Of a DNA stretch of 14,611 nucleotides, positions 7,193 through 14,611 are shown one piece after another. A program made the translations under genes and the position numbers. Source of the stretch: Acetobacteraceae bacterium (lineage in GTDB: Bacteria; Pseudomonadota; Alphaproteobacteria; Acetobacterales; Acetobacteraceae); the NCBI GenBank assembly GCA_947476855.1, contig CANJSR010000065.1:1-14611 (forward strand), in the 5' to 3' direction. Every line of letters begins with the position of its first letter. Position 1 is the stretch's first letter. A model generated the notes under the pieces. The model was not told where the DNA came from, made no database searches, and saw only the letters and a list, made by a program, of their open reading frames with translations.

Positions 7193-8601
7193 GCGCGCTG
7201 TCTCTCCTGGCTGAGGGTTCCCGCGAGTGAGTTTGGATGGGCGGCGGTGATTCGGACGAGAACTTCCTGTCCGATCAGATCTGAATTTCCCATGACATGC
7301 ACGGGCTGGAGGAAAGGCGACCGGCCGGCGACCTGGCCGGGATGGCGGCCGGGGCCGGTGAACAGGATCGGCAGCGTCAGCCCGACGCAGCCGGCGTAGA
7401 AACCGGCCTGCTGTTCACGCAGCAGGGCTTGCAGGGCCTGGAGTCGGCGGTCCTTCTCGGCTTCGGCCACCTGCATCGGCGCGCCGGCGGCCGGGGTGCC
7501 GGGGCGGGAGGAATACTTGAAGCTGTAGGCCTGGGCGAAGCCGACGGCACGGACCAGGTCCATCGTCGCCTCGAAATCGGCCTCGGATTCGCCTGGGTGG
7601 CCGACGATGAAGTCGGAGGAGAAGGCGATGTCGGGGCGCGCCGCCCGCAGCCGTTCGATGATCCGCAGGTATTCGGCGGCAGTGTGCTTGCGGTTCATCG
7701 CCGACAGGATGCGGTCGGACCCTGACTGTACCGGCAGATGCAGATAAGGCATCAGCATCGGCAATTCGCCATGGGCGGCGATCAGGTCATCATCCATGTC
7801 GCGGGGATGGGACGTGGCATAGCGCAGGCGGGTATCGGGCAGCGCCTCGGCCAGCACGCGCAGCAGGCGGCCGAGGCCCCAGGTTGTCCCGTCCGGCCCT
7901 TCCCCATGCCAGGCATTCACGTTCTGACCGAGAAGCGAAATCTCCCGCGCGCCCTGCGCCACGAGGCGGCGGGCCTCGTTCAGGATGGCGGCGGCGGAGC
8001 GGCTGAATTCGGCGCCACGGGTATAGGGGACGACGCAGAAGCTGCAGAACTTGTCGCAACCCTCCTGGATGGTCAGGAAGGCGGTCACGCCCTGCGGCGC
8101 GCTGGCGTCGGGCAGGTGGTCGAACTTGTCCTCGGGCGGGAAGTCGGTGTCGATCACGGCCCCGCCGGCGCGGGCGGCGCGGGCCACCATCTCGGGCAGC
8201 TTGTGGTAGGTCTGCGGGCCGAGGACGATGTCCACGAAGGGCGCGCGGGCGAGGATTTCCGCCCCCTCCGCCTGCGCCACGCAGCCGGCGACGGCCAGGA
8301 TGGTGCGCTGGCCCACGGCTTCCCGCGCTTCCTTCACCTTCCGCAGCCGGCCCAGTTCCGAGAACACTTTCTCGGCCGCCTTGTCGCGGATGTGGCAGGT
8401 GTTGAGGATGATCATGTCGGCGCCGTCGGCCTCGGCCGCGGGGGCATAGCCGAGCGGGGCCAGCACATCGGCCATCCGCCCGCTGTCATACACGTTCATC
8501 TGGCAGCCCCAGGTGATCACGTGCAGGCGCTTGCGGTTGGTCTCGGTCGTCGTGGTCGCTGAAGGTCGCGAGTCTGTCGTCACCTGTCCGTGTTCCGTCA
8601 T
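7189..8601 (-). CDS. miaB: tRNA-2-methylthio-N6-dimethylallyladenosine synthase MiaB
   Basis: A 470-residue radical-SAM methylthiotransferase that converts i6A37 to ms2i6A37 in tRNAs reading UNN codons. The N-terminal UPF0004 domain has its three auxiliary-cluster cysteines C33 (WGCQMN), C69 (NTCHIR) and C107 (AGCVAQ). The radical-SAM cluster motif is C182, C186, C189 (CDKFCSFC), followed by VVPYTRG. The C-terminal ~65 residues form a TRAM domain. A Thr-rich 25-residue tail precedes the conserved start [11 protein letters not shown], so the true start could be slightly internal, but the ATG at 8601 is the best available. It is the first gene of the operon with phoH, ybeY and hlyC/corC. A candidate promoter lies about 120-150 bases upstream. 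Confidence 0.97.
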   Translation of the reverse strand: MTEHGQVTTDSRPSATTTTETNRKRLHVITWGCQMNVYDSGRMADVLAPLGYAPAAEADGADMIILNTCHIRDKAAEKVFSELGRLRKVKEAREAVGQRTILAVAGCVAQAEGAEILARAPFVDIVLGPQTYHKLPEMVARAARAGGAVIDTDFPPEDKFDHLPDASAPQGVTAFLTIQEGCDKFCSFCVVPYTRGAEFSRSAAAILNEARRLVAQGAREISLLGQNVNAWHGEGPDGTTWGLGRLLRVLAEALPDTRLRYATSHPRDMDDDLIAAHGELPMLMPYLHLPVQSGSDRILSAMNRKHTAAEYLRIIERLRAARPDIAFSSDFIVGHPGESEADFEATMDLVRAVGFAQAYSFKYSSRPGTPAAGAPMQVAEAEKDRRLQALQALLREQQAGFYAGCVGLTLPILFTGPGRHPGQVAGRSPFLQPVHVMGNSDLIGQEVLVRITAAHPNSLAGTLSQERQRA

Positions 8602-8720
8602 AAGCCATGCTCCGCCCGCCTTGTCCGAACCGGTCTGGCGCGGGAGGCGGGAGGAATCGCCGGCAATCTGTGTGCGGTCAAGCGCAACGGCGCGACACGG
8701 GCTCCATTTGGTTCCGCGAC

Positions 8721-8749
8721 TGTGACAGCCAGGACCGGGGTGCTGTCAA
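8721..8749 (-). promoter_or_regulatory. Candidate promoter and inverted repeat upstream of miaB
   Basis: On the minus strand a perfect sigma-70 -35 box TTGACA occupies 8749-8744, with a poor -10 match about 16-17 bases on (TGTCAC at 8727-8722). The -35 overlaps one arm of a 7-bp inverted repeat, TGACAGC (8723-8729) and GCTGTCA (8742-8748) with a 12-base spacer, which could be an operator. The 194-base gap between the plsC stop and miaB start contains no gene. Confidence 0.35.
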
Positions 8750-8795
8750 CATGGATGTGCGCGGGGTCCGATGCAATCCGGCCGAACGGTGTCCG

Positions 8796-9776
8796 TCATA
8801 CCGCGATGGCGGGCTGGCCGATCGGATGCTCGCCCAGCGGACGCCCGTAGGGCTCGGAGGCGATGGGGGAGGGGGGGCGGTTCTGCCGCAGGGTCGCCGC
8901 GCCATTGGCGACCGTCAGCCACACGGCCTGGGTCAGCGCCTTGCGGTCCGGATAGAGGATCGGATCGATCGGCACATGCAGCACCACCGTGGCGCGCAGC
9001 CCCAGATTCTGCCCCAGCCGCCAGAAGTGGGAACCGATATCCATGTCCCCATACCAGGCGAAGACCGGCCGCGACGCCCGCCCGATCGGCAGCCCGCCCA
9101 GGCGGTCATAGACCACCGACACCGGCTGGATGATCGGCACGTGGGAGGGGTCAATGTCGCGGCGCGCCTCGGCCACGGCGAGGAACGAACTGCGGAACGG
9201 CAGGACGCGGCAGCCGTCGGAGCTCGTGCCCTCGGGGAACAGGATCAGGTTGTCGCCGCGGTCGAGCACCTGGCGCATCACGTCGCGTTCCTTCCCGGTC
9301 GTCACCCGCTGGCGGCTGACGAAGACGGTGCGGCCGAGGCGGGCGATGGTGCCGATCAGCGGCCAGCCGGCGACTTCTCCCTTGGCCACGAAGCAGCCAT
9401 CCAGCACGCCGCCGACCACGGGGATGTCGACCCAGGACGTATGGTTGGAGACGAACACGATCGGGCGGCCGTCCACGCGGGTCGGATGCTCTCCGATCAC
9501 CCGCACGCGAATGCCCATCAGGCGGGTGAAGATCGCCCAGTAAAGACGGGCGAACGCGATCTTGGCGCGACCGGGGAGGATGAGGCAGAGGGATTGGACC
9601 GCCATGCAGGGCAGGGTCCAGGCGACGACGCTCAGGCCGCGCCGGACGACCCTGATCCGGCGCGCCATGGCCGAGGCCAGGCTCCGTTCATCCGATCGCA
9701 GGCGGCCGCCGTCGAACCCGTCGCCCCCTTGCAGGAGTTTTGGCCGACGGGCGAGATGACCGACCATGCCGCTCAT
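8796..9776 (-). CDS. plsC: 1-acyl-sn-glycerol-3-phosphate acyltransferase (PlsC/LPLAT family)
   Basis: A 326-residue membrane-associated acyltransferase that most likely makes phosphatidic acid from lysophosphatidic acid. The HX4D catalytic motif is NHTSWVD (H112, D117) and the glycerophosphate-binding motif is FPEGTSS (180-186); VPIIQPVSVVY is the fourth LPLAT block. A hydrophobic segment at about 48-68 would anchor the N-terminus. The start at 9776 is preferred over 9800 because GGAG lies six bases before it. The ~40-residue polar N-terminal extension is longer than usual. An OlsA-type lyso-ornithine lipid acyltransferase is a possible alternative, as the families overlap. Its place just upstream of miaB is a common alphaproteobacterial arrangement. 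Confidence 0.9.
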   Translation of the reverse strand: MSGMVGHLARRPKLLQGGDGFDGGRLRSDERSLASAMARRIRVVRRGLSVVAWTLPCMAVQSLCLILPGRAKIAFARLYWAIFTRLMGIRVRVIGEHPTRVDGRPIVFVSNHTSWVDIPVVGGVLDGCFVAKGEVAGWPLIGTIARLGRTVFVSRQRVTTGKERDVMRQVLDRGDNLILFPEGTSSDGCRVLPFRSSFLAVAEARRDIDPSHVPIIQPVSVVYDRLGGLPIGRASRPVFAWYGDMDIGSHFWRLGQNLGLRATVVLHVPIDPILYPDRKALTQAVWLTVANGAATLRQNRPPSPIASEPYGRPLGEHPIGQPAIAV

Positions 9777-9872
9777 GTGTGCTCCGCTGGAATGCCCCAT
9801 GGCCTTCCGATAGCGCGCGCGTCGTGACCCGACAATGGCACCGTGGTGATGGTTTGGTGAAAGCCGAATGGA

Positions 9873-11054
<1,182 letters not shown>

Positions 11055-11064
<10 letters not shown>

Positions 11065-11660
11065 CCTGGCGCCACACCCGCGAAGCCCAGGCGGTGATGC
11101 GGGGTGGGGCCGAGGAGGTGGAGCGCGGCGCGGTGGGTCGCGGTCGGGTAGCCGGCATTGCCCGCCCAGCCGTAACCGGGATAGCGCCGGTCGAGCCGGA
11201 GCATGGCCCGGTCGCGCACCACTTTGGCCAGGATCGAGGCTGCCGCGATCGACAGCGACACCCCATCCCCGCCGACGACGCAGCGCACCGGACAGGCGAG
11301 CGCTGGCGGACGGTTGCCATCGACCAGGGCGCTGTCGGGCGGAATGGGCAGTCGCTCCACCGCGCGCCGCATCGCCAGGAGAGAGGCATGGAGGATGTTC
11401 AGCCGCTCGATCTCGGCGATCGAGGCGGCGGCGATGGCGAACTCGATGCCTGGCGTGGCGCGTAGGGCGAGGAAGGCGGTGTCCCGCTGGCGGGCGCTGA
11501 GTTTCTTGGAGTCGTCCAGCAGGCGGGCCAATGCGGCAGGGACGCCGGCCGGGAAGACCACGGCGGCGGCGACGACCGGGCCGGCGAGGGGGCCTCGGCC
11601 GACTTCGTCCACGCCCGCCACCCGGCCGCCGGCTGCTTGTTCAAGGGAGAAATCTGGCAC
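11055..11660 (-). CDS. rnhB: Ribonuclease HII
   Basis: A 201-residue RNase HII that cleaves the RNA strand of RNA-DNA hybrids and removes single ribonucleotides from DNA. The four acidic residues are visible: D18 and E19 in GVDEVGRG, D114 in LVDGNR, and D132 in the GGD before [14 protein letters not shown]. The length is normal. The start appears to be GTG at 11660, only 13 codons before the first conserved motif, and no clear Shine-Dalgarno is seen. The gene is divergent from the sulfurtransferase across a 279-base repeat-rich gap, and lies upstream of ccrM on the same strand, a common alphaproteobacterial neighbourhood. Confidence 0.95.
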
Positions 11661-11748
11661 GGACGGGCCGTAGCAGGATGGGGTGGGGTTTGGATACGGG
11701 GCGTTGGGTGTTGGGACGGAACCTCGTGGGGAGGCTCGGCCGCTGCTT

Positions 11749-11802
11749 CACCGTCATCCCGGCCCCCACCGTCATCCTGTCCCGCACCGTCATCCCGGCC
11801 TT
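11749..11802 (+). repeat. Three tandem 18-bp units beginning CACCGTCATCC
   Basis: Units start at 11749, 11767 and 11785 with exact 18-base spacing; the first 11 bases (CACCGTCATCC) are identical in all three. The third unit is also the beginning of the left arm of the inverted repeat at 11785-11865. Confidence 0.7.
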
Positions 11803-11865
11803 GTGCCGGGACCACCACCAGCACCCTGCCGCGAATGGTCCCGGCACAAGGCCGGGATGACGGTG
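11785..11865. repeat. Perfect 29-bp inverted repeat of REP-like hairpins
   Basis: The arms 11785-11813 and 11837-11865 are exact reverse complements over 29 bases, separated by 23 bases. Each arm is itself a hairpin (CCCGGC-CTTGT-GCCGGG at 11794-11810), so the unit is a pair of REP-like palindromes facing each other, as in bacterial interspersed mosaic elements. It lies between the divergent rnhB and sulfurtransferase genes, 74 bases before the latter's start. No other gene or clear promoter was seen in 11661-11939 except a GATTC at 11874-11878. Confidence 0.75.
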
Positions 11866-11939
11866 GGGGACGGGATTCGCATACCGGTCCCGCCGCATCG
11901 GCGTTATGATCGCCGCAAAACCGGAGGAGCCTGATCGCC

Positions 11940-12743
11940 ATGACAACCGATCCCTTTGTCGAAGTCGCCGCCCTGCCAGGACTGGGACCGATCCGCTACC
12001 TGGACGCGCGCGATGCCGCGGCGTTCGAGGCGGGGACCGCGCCGAATGCCATCCGCGTGGCCTCGGACGATTGGGACACGGCCGCCAAGGCCGCCCATGT
12101 CGGCTTCCAGGAGGTCGGCCACTGGGAAAAGGTCATCGACGCGCTGGGTCTCGGTGGCGGCACGCTGGCGGCGGTGTTCGACAATGGAGGCATGACCAAC
12201 GCCGCGCGGGTCTGGTTCATGCTCCAGCACTACGGCGCCCGAGCGGTCATCATCAATGGCGGCTGGCCGGCGATGCAGGGGGCCTCTCTGCCGGCCGGCG
12301 CCCCGGCTTCGACCACGCCGTTCAAGGCCAGCGCCGGCTCGGGCGGGGTCGGGCTGGTGATGCGGACCACGCTGCGCGACGAACTCCAGATCGTCGACGG
12401 CCCGCCCCAGGCGCATGTCTTCGACACACGCACGCCGAAGGAACATTCCGGAGAGGAGCAGCGCAAGAACCCGCGCGGTGGCCGCCTGCCTGGCGCGCGC
12501 AACCTGTCGCACACGGAACTGATGGCCAACGGGCACGTCCATGCCGGCCCGGTCCTGCGCGGCATGCTGGAAGGCGTGGGCTTCCAGCAGAGTGACCGGA
12601 TCGTCACCCATTGTGAGGGTGGCGGGCGCGCCGCGTTGGCCGCCGCCGCCGCGGTGCGGGCCGGGTTTGGGAATGTCCGGGTGTACTATCACAGCTTCTC
12701 CGACTGGTCGCGCGACGACACCTGCCCGGTGGTGCGGGACTGA
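11940..12743 (+). CDS. Tandem-rhodanese sulfurtransferase (SseA/thiosulfate sulfurtransferase-like)
   Basis: A 267-residue two-domain rhodanese, predicted to move sulfane sulfur from a donor such as thiosulfate or 3-mercaptopyruvate to a thiol or cyanide acceptor. The N-terminal domain (about 15-115) contains VFDNGGMTNAARVWFML and lacks a catalytic Cys. The C-terminal domain (about 155-262) carries the active-site loop CEGGGR with C225, followed by VYYHSFSDWSRDD. The loop differs from E. coli SseA (CGSGVT) and bovine rhodanese (CRKGVT), so substrate preference cannot be inferred. A good Shine-Dalgarno (GGAGGAG, about 11 bases upstream) supports the ATG at 11940. No cysteine or sulfide-oxidation gene is nearby. 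Confidence 0.9.
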   Translation: MTTDPFVEVAALPGLGPIRYLDARDAAAFEAGTAPNAIRVASDDWDTAAKAAHVGFQEVGHWEKVIDALGLGGGTLAAVFDNGGMTNAARVWFMLQHYGARAVIINGGWPAMQGASLPAGAPASTTPFKASAGSGGVGLVMRTTLRDELQIVDGPPQAHVFDTRTPKEHSGEEQRKNPRGGRLPGARNLSHTELMANGHVHAGPVLRGMLEGVGFQQSDRIVTHCEGGGRAALAAAAAVRAGFGNVRVYYHSFSDWSRDDTCPVVRD

Positions 12744-12749
12744 AGGCTT

Positions 12750-12794
12750 CCGCCCAGCCGCCACCGGGTTCGTACTCGCTGGCGGTCCGGGCGG
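12750..12794. terminator. Interrupted hairpin after sulfurtransferase
   Basis: CCGCCC plus CCGCCA (12750-12763) pair with TGGCGG plus GGGCGG (12780-12794) around an internal loop, with a 16-base apical loop. It begins seven bases after the stop codon. There is no T-run, so termination is uncertain; it could be a processing or attenuation hairpin before the lipoprotein gene. Confidence 0.35.
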
Positions 12795-12815
12795 CGTTCT
12801 GCTTGAAGGGACACC

Positions 12816-13769
12816 ATGAAATCCCGGTTGTTCCCCCTCTTCGCCTTCCTCCTTCCGCTCGGCCTGGCCGGCTGCGGCGGGCTTCCCGCGCCCTTCTGGG
12901 GCAACCCGGGGGAGAACGCGCGCCGGCTGGTCCAGCCGCTGTCCCCGATGCTGGCGATCCCCGCGCCCACCAACGCGATGCTGCCCGAAGCCGCGAGCGC
13001 CGCGCTCGCCACCGAACTGGCCGACGCGTTGCAGGCGGCCGAGGTCCCGGCCTTGGCGCGCACCCCGCGCACCACCGACTGGCAGTTGCTCACGAAAGCC
13101 GAACGGCGAGCGAATGGAGTGGTTCCAGTGTTTGTGGTACGTGATCCGGCCGGGGAGGAGGTCGGCACGGTCGAGGGCGCGCCGGTGCCGCTGGAAGCCT
13201 GGTATGGTGCGACTCCGAAGACGCTGCAGGCCTCGGCCGCCGAGGTCAGCCCCAGGATCGTGGCGCTCCTCGGCAATATCCGGACGGCGCGGGACCTGGC
13301 GAACCCGAACAGCCTGCTGAACCGGCCGGCCAAGGTGATGGTGGCGGACGTCAAGGGCGCGCCGGGCGATGGGAACCTGTCGCTGACCCGGCAGATGCGG
13401 GACCAGTTGGCGAAGTACGGCCCGGTCATCCAGACAACCGCCGTGGGCGCCGACTTCACTATCCAGGGAGAGGTCGTGATTGTGCCGATCCCGAACAAGC
13501 AGCAGCGTGTCGAGATCCAGTGGTACGTGAAGAACGCCCAGGGTGATGAGCGTGGGCGGGTCGTGCAGTTGAACGAAATCCCGGCCGGGACACTGAACGG
13601 GTTCTGGGGAGAGATTGCCGTGGTCGTCGCGGCCGAGGCGGCGGGCGGCATCAACGACGTGGTCAACCGCCAGTCAGGGCGGGAGCCGACGCCCCAGACA
13701 GGAGGGGTATCCGCCCCCGTGGAAGCGCCGCCGGAGGTCAACCCGCCCCGGAAGCCAAGATCGTCGTGA
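12816..13769 (+). CDS. Lipoprotein of unknown function
   Basis: A 317-residue protein whose N-terminus is a lipoprotein signal peptide: MKSR, a hydrophobic core and LGLAGC with the modified Cys at 20, followed by Gly-Gly, which predicts outer-membrane sorting. The mature part has no motif I recognise. Residues 165-270 look like an alpha/beta domain (KVMVADVKGAPGDG, then ADFTIQGEVVIVPIP and RVEIQWYVKNAQGDERG), suggesting a periplasmic binding or scaffold role. The last 40 residues are Pro-rich and probably flexible. A Shine-Dalgarno AAGGGA precedes the ATG by about seven bases. The 72-base gap after the sulfurtransferase contains a hairpin, so co-transcription is uncertain. It is not related in sequence to the lipoprotein at 2227-2691. 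Confidence 0.85.
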   Translation: MKSRLFPLFAFLLPLGLAGCGGLPAPFWGNPGENARRLVQPLSPMLAIPAPTNAMLPEAASAALATELADALQAAEVPALARTPRTTDWQLLTKAERRANGVVPVFVVRDPAGEEVGTVEGAPVPLEAWYGATPKTLQASAAEVSPRIVALLGNIRTARDLANPNSLLNRPAKVMVADVKGAPGDGNLSLTRQMRDQLAKYGPVIQTTAVGADFTIQGEVVIVPIPNKQQRVEIQWYVKNAQGDERGRVVQLNEIPAGTLNGFWGEIAVVVAAEAAGGINDVVNRQSGREPTPQTGGVSAPVEAPPEVNPPRKPRSS

Positions 13770-13797
13770 TGCGGACATTTTCTCGATTGACGCGTGC

Positions 13798-13839
13798 CTG
13801 AATGGGTATCATCGTGATTTGATAATGGTCAATTAATTG
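13798..13839 (+). promoter_or_regulatory. Candidate promoter with palindromic operator for ner-like gene
   Basis: An AT-rich island in otherwise GC-rich DNA. A good -10 box GATAAT (13821-13826) has a weak -35 CTGAAT (13798-13803) at 17-base spacing. The perfect palindrome CAATTAATTG (13830-13839) would cover the predicted transcription start, a typical place for a repressor site. An additional TTGACG lies at 13787-13792. This suggests autoregulation by the encoded DNA-binding protein. Confidence 0.45.
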
Positions 13840-13858
13840 GCTGGGGGTCACGACGGGC

Positions 13859-14134
13859 ATGAACGATATGATCGACACCACGATTGCGGCGGCGAAGGAA
13901 GACTGGCATCCGGCCGACGTCCTGGCGGCGCTGAAAAAGCGCGGCAATTCCCTGGCGGCCCTGTCGGTCGCCAACGGCTACCACCCGACCGCGGCCGGCA
14001 AGGCGTTGAAGCGACGCTGGCCGGCCCTGGAAGTGCTGATCGCAGAAGCGATCGGCGTGCCAGCCCAGAACATCTGGCCGAGCCGCTACGATGCGAACGG
14101 TGTGTCGCAAGGGCGGATGGGCTCGAAGGGCTGA
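13859..14134 (+). CDS. Ner/Nlp-like helix-turn-helix transcriptional regulator
   Basis: A 91-residue DNA-binding protein resembling the Mu Ner repressor and E. coli Nlp/SfsB. The family pattern is plain: DWHPADVLAALKKRGNSLAALS (15-36) forms the first helices and turn, YHPTAAGKALKRRWPALEVL (41-60) the recognition region, and IAEAIGVPAQNIWPSRY (61-77) the closing signature. The last 14 residues are a polar tail. The ATG at 13859 begins two codons before a second Met and is preceded by GGGGGT at a slightly long spacing. An AT-rich promoter-like region with a palindrome lies 20 bases upstream. No phage structural or transposase genes are nearby, so it is either a domesticated regulator or a remnant of a lost transposable phage. 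Confidence 0.88.
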   Translation: MNDMIDTTIAAAKEDWHPADVLAALKKRGNSLAALSVANGYHPTAAGKALKRRWPALEVLIAEAIGVPAQNIWPSRYDANGVSQGRMGSKG

Positions 14135-14155
14135 ACGGTCCTTCTTCGACCTGAT

Positions 14156-14179
14156 CCCGCGGAACCTCGGTTCCGCGGG
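14156..14179. terminator. Strong bidirectional hairpin between convergent genes
   Basis: CCCGCGGAACC (14156-14166) and GGTTCCGCGGG (14169-14179) form a perfect 11-bp stem with a two-base spacer (effective loop of at least four). It lies between the ner-like stop and the stop of the convergent dehydrogenase. Only short T-poor flanks follow, but position and stem strength favour a shared terminator. Confidence 0.65.
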
Positions 14180-14193
14180 GCTTGGTCAGCCGA

Positions 14194-14611
14194 TCAGGCG
14201 CGCACTTCCTCGTTCAACGCCGTCTCATAGACCCGGATTACCGAGCTCGAGTCGGATGTCCCGAGGCCCATGCCGCGCGCCATCCGCATCAGGTTCAGTA
14301 CCTGCGGTGCGATCATGCCGGGCACGCCCAGCTCATCCGCCATTTCCATCGCCAGGCGCAGGTCCTTGTGGGCCAGGTCGAGCGCGAAGGTCGGTGCGAA
14401 GTCGCCCTTCAGCGCCTTGTTCGACATGTTGCTGTAGCCCGACGACATCCCCGAAGCGTTGCGGATCACCGCGTCCAGTTTCTTCAGGTCGATGCCGGAA
14501 CGCTTGCCCATCATCAGTGCCTCGGCCGCCGCGGCGGCGTTGCAGAAGGCGAGCATGTTGTTGATCAGCTTGGCGGTGGAGCCCATGCCGATGCCGCCAA
14601 CATGGATCACC
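14194..14611 (-). CDS. NAD(P)-dependent beta-hydroxyacid dehydrogenase (3-hydroxyisobutyrate dehydrogenase-like), N-terminus beyond window
   Basis: The C-terminal ~139 residues of a 3-hydroxyisobutyrate dehydrogenase / tartronate semialdehyde reductase family oxidoreductase. The visible part starts at HVGGIGMGSTAKLINNML, which contains the family's catalytic Lys and Asn pair (GxxxKxxNN), and continues through the all-helical C-terminal domain: KGDFAPTFALDLAHKDLRLAMEMA, then MARGMGLGTSDSSSVIRVYE. The N-terminal Rossmann domain (about 150-160 residues) is off the right edge. The family includes 3-hydroxyisobutyrate, 2-hydroxy-3-oxopropionate, gamma-hydroxybutyrate and 6-phosphogluconate-like dehydrogenases; the substrate cannot be set from this half. 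The frame remains open at the edge, and the GTG at 14610 is an internal Val. Confidence 0.92.
   Translation of the reverse strand, partial: VIHVGGIGMGSTAKLINNMLAFCNAAAAAEALMMGKRSGIDLKKLDAVIRNASGMSSGYSNMSNKALKGDFAPTFALDLAHKDLRLAMEMADELGVPGMIAPQVLNLMRMARGMGLGTSDSSSVIRVYETALNEEVRA

Noticed and set aside
5861..7399. A 512-codon open frame on the + strand antisense to ybeY, phoH and the end of miaB
   Set aside because: Arg/Ala/His-rich composition typical of shadow frames in GC-rich DNA; the opposite strand encodes three clearly conserved proteins.
11749..11865. CRISPR-like array
   Set aside because: The 18-base units are directly abutting with no spacers, and the remaining copy is inverted; this is a REP-type palindrome cluster.
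13859..14134. Prophage or Mu-like element around the Ner-like gene
   Set aside because: Flanking genes are a lipoprotein and a metabolic dehydrogenase; no transposase, integrase or structural gene is visible in the window.

Overview
The window reads as chromosomal, GC-rich (roughly two-thirds G+C by eye) alphaproteobacterial DNA. The main evidence is a full-length CcrM-type GANTC adenine methyltransferase next to rnhB, and the run plsC, miaB, phoH, ybeY, corC/hlyC-like, an order known from alphaproteobacteria. The gene set and paired hairpin repeats fit Rhodospirillales/Acetobacteraceae best, but that family assignment is inference. No rRNA, tRNA, insertion sequence, prophage block or CRISPR array was found. 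No stretch longer than 300 bases lacks a gene.

Layout. 2-2149 (+): the 3' nine-tenths of dapE, then two overlapping genes for related small membrane proteins. 2227-2691 (+): a small lipoprotein, separated by a hairpin from a convergent di-haem cytochrome b561-type protein (2737-3480, -). 3735-4508 (+): a crotonase-fold protein that appears to lack both catalytic glutamates of enoyl-CoA hydratase. It converges on the minus-strand block across a 290-base spacer that carries a large palindromic repeat. 4799-8601 (-): a tightly packed operon transcribed miaB-phoH-ybeY-hlyC/corC, with 4-, 3- and 17-base overlaps, serving tRNA thiomethylation, RNA-associated ATPase function, rRNA maturation and a CBS/CorC protein. 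8796-9776 (-): plsC acyltransferase. 9873-11660 (-): rnhB followed by ccrM, with four GANTC sites packed between and around them. 11661-11939: a divergent intergenic region holding an 18-bp triple repeat and a perfect 29-bp inverted repeat. 11940-13769 (+): a tandem-rhodanese sulfurtransferase and a second, unrelated lipoprotein. 13859-14134 (+): an orphan Ner/Nlp-like DNA-binding protein. It is followed by a strong hairpin and the C-terminal part of a convergent beta-hydroxyacid dehydrogenase running off the right edge.

Most genes are housekeeping: lysine/peptidoglycan precursor synthesis, tRNA and rRNA maturation, phospholipid synthesis, RNA-DNA hybrid removal and cell-cycle methylation. 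I see no convincing new multi-gene system. The most interesting points are the GANTC cluster at ccrM, the crotonase homologue without its catalytic acids, the tandem membrane paralogues, the lone Ner-like regulator with its palindrome, and hairpin repeats that have entered intergenic DNA and, in one case, the translated start of ybeY.
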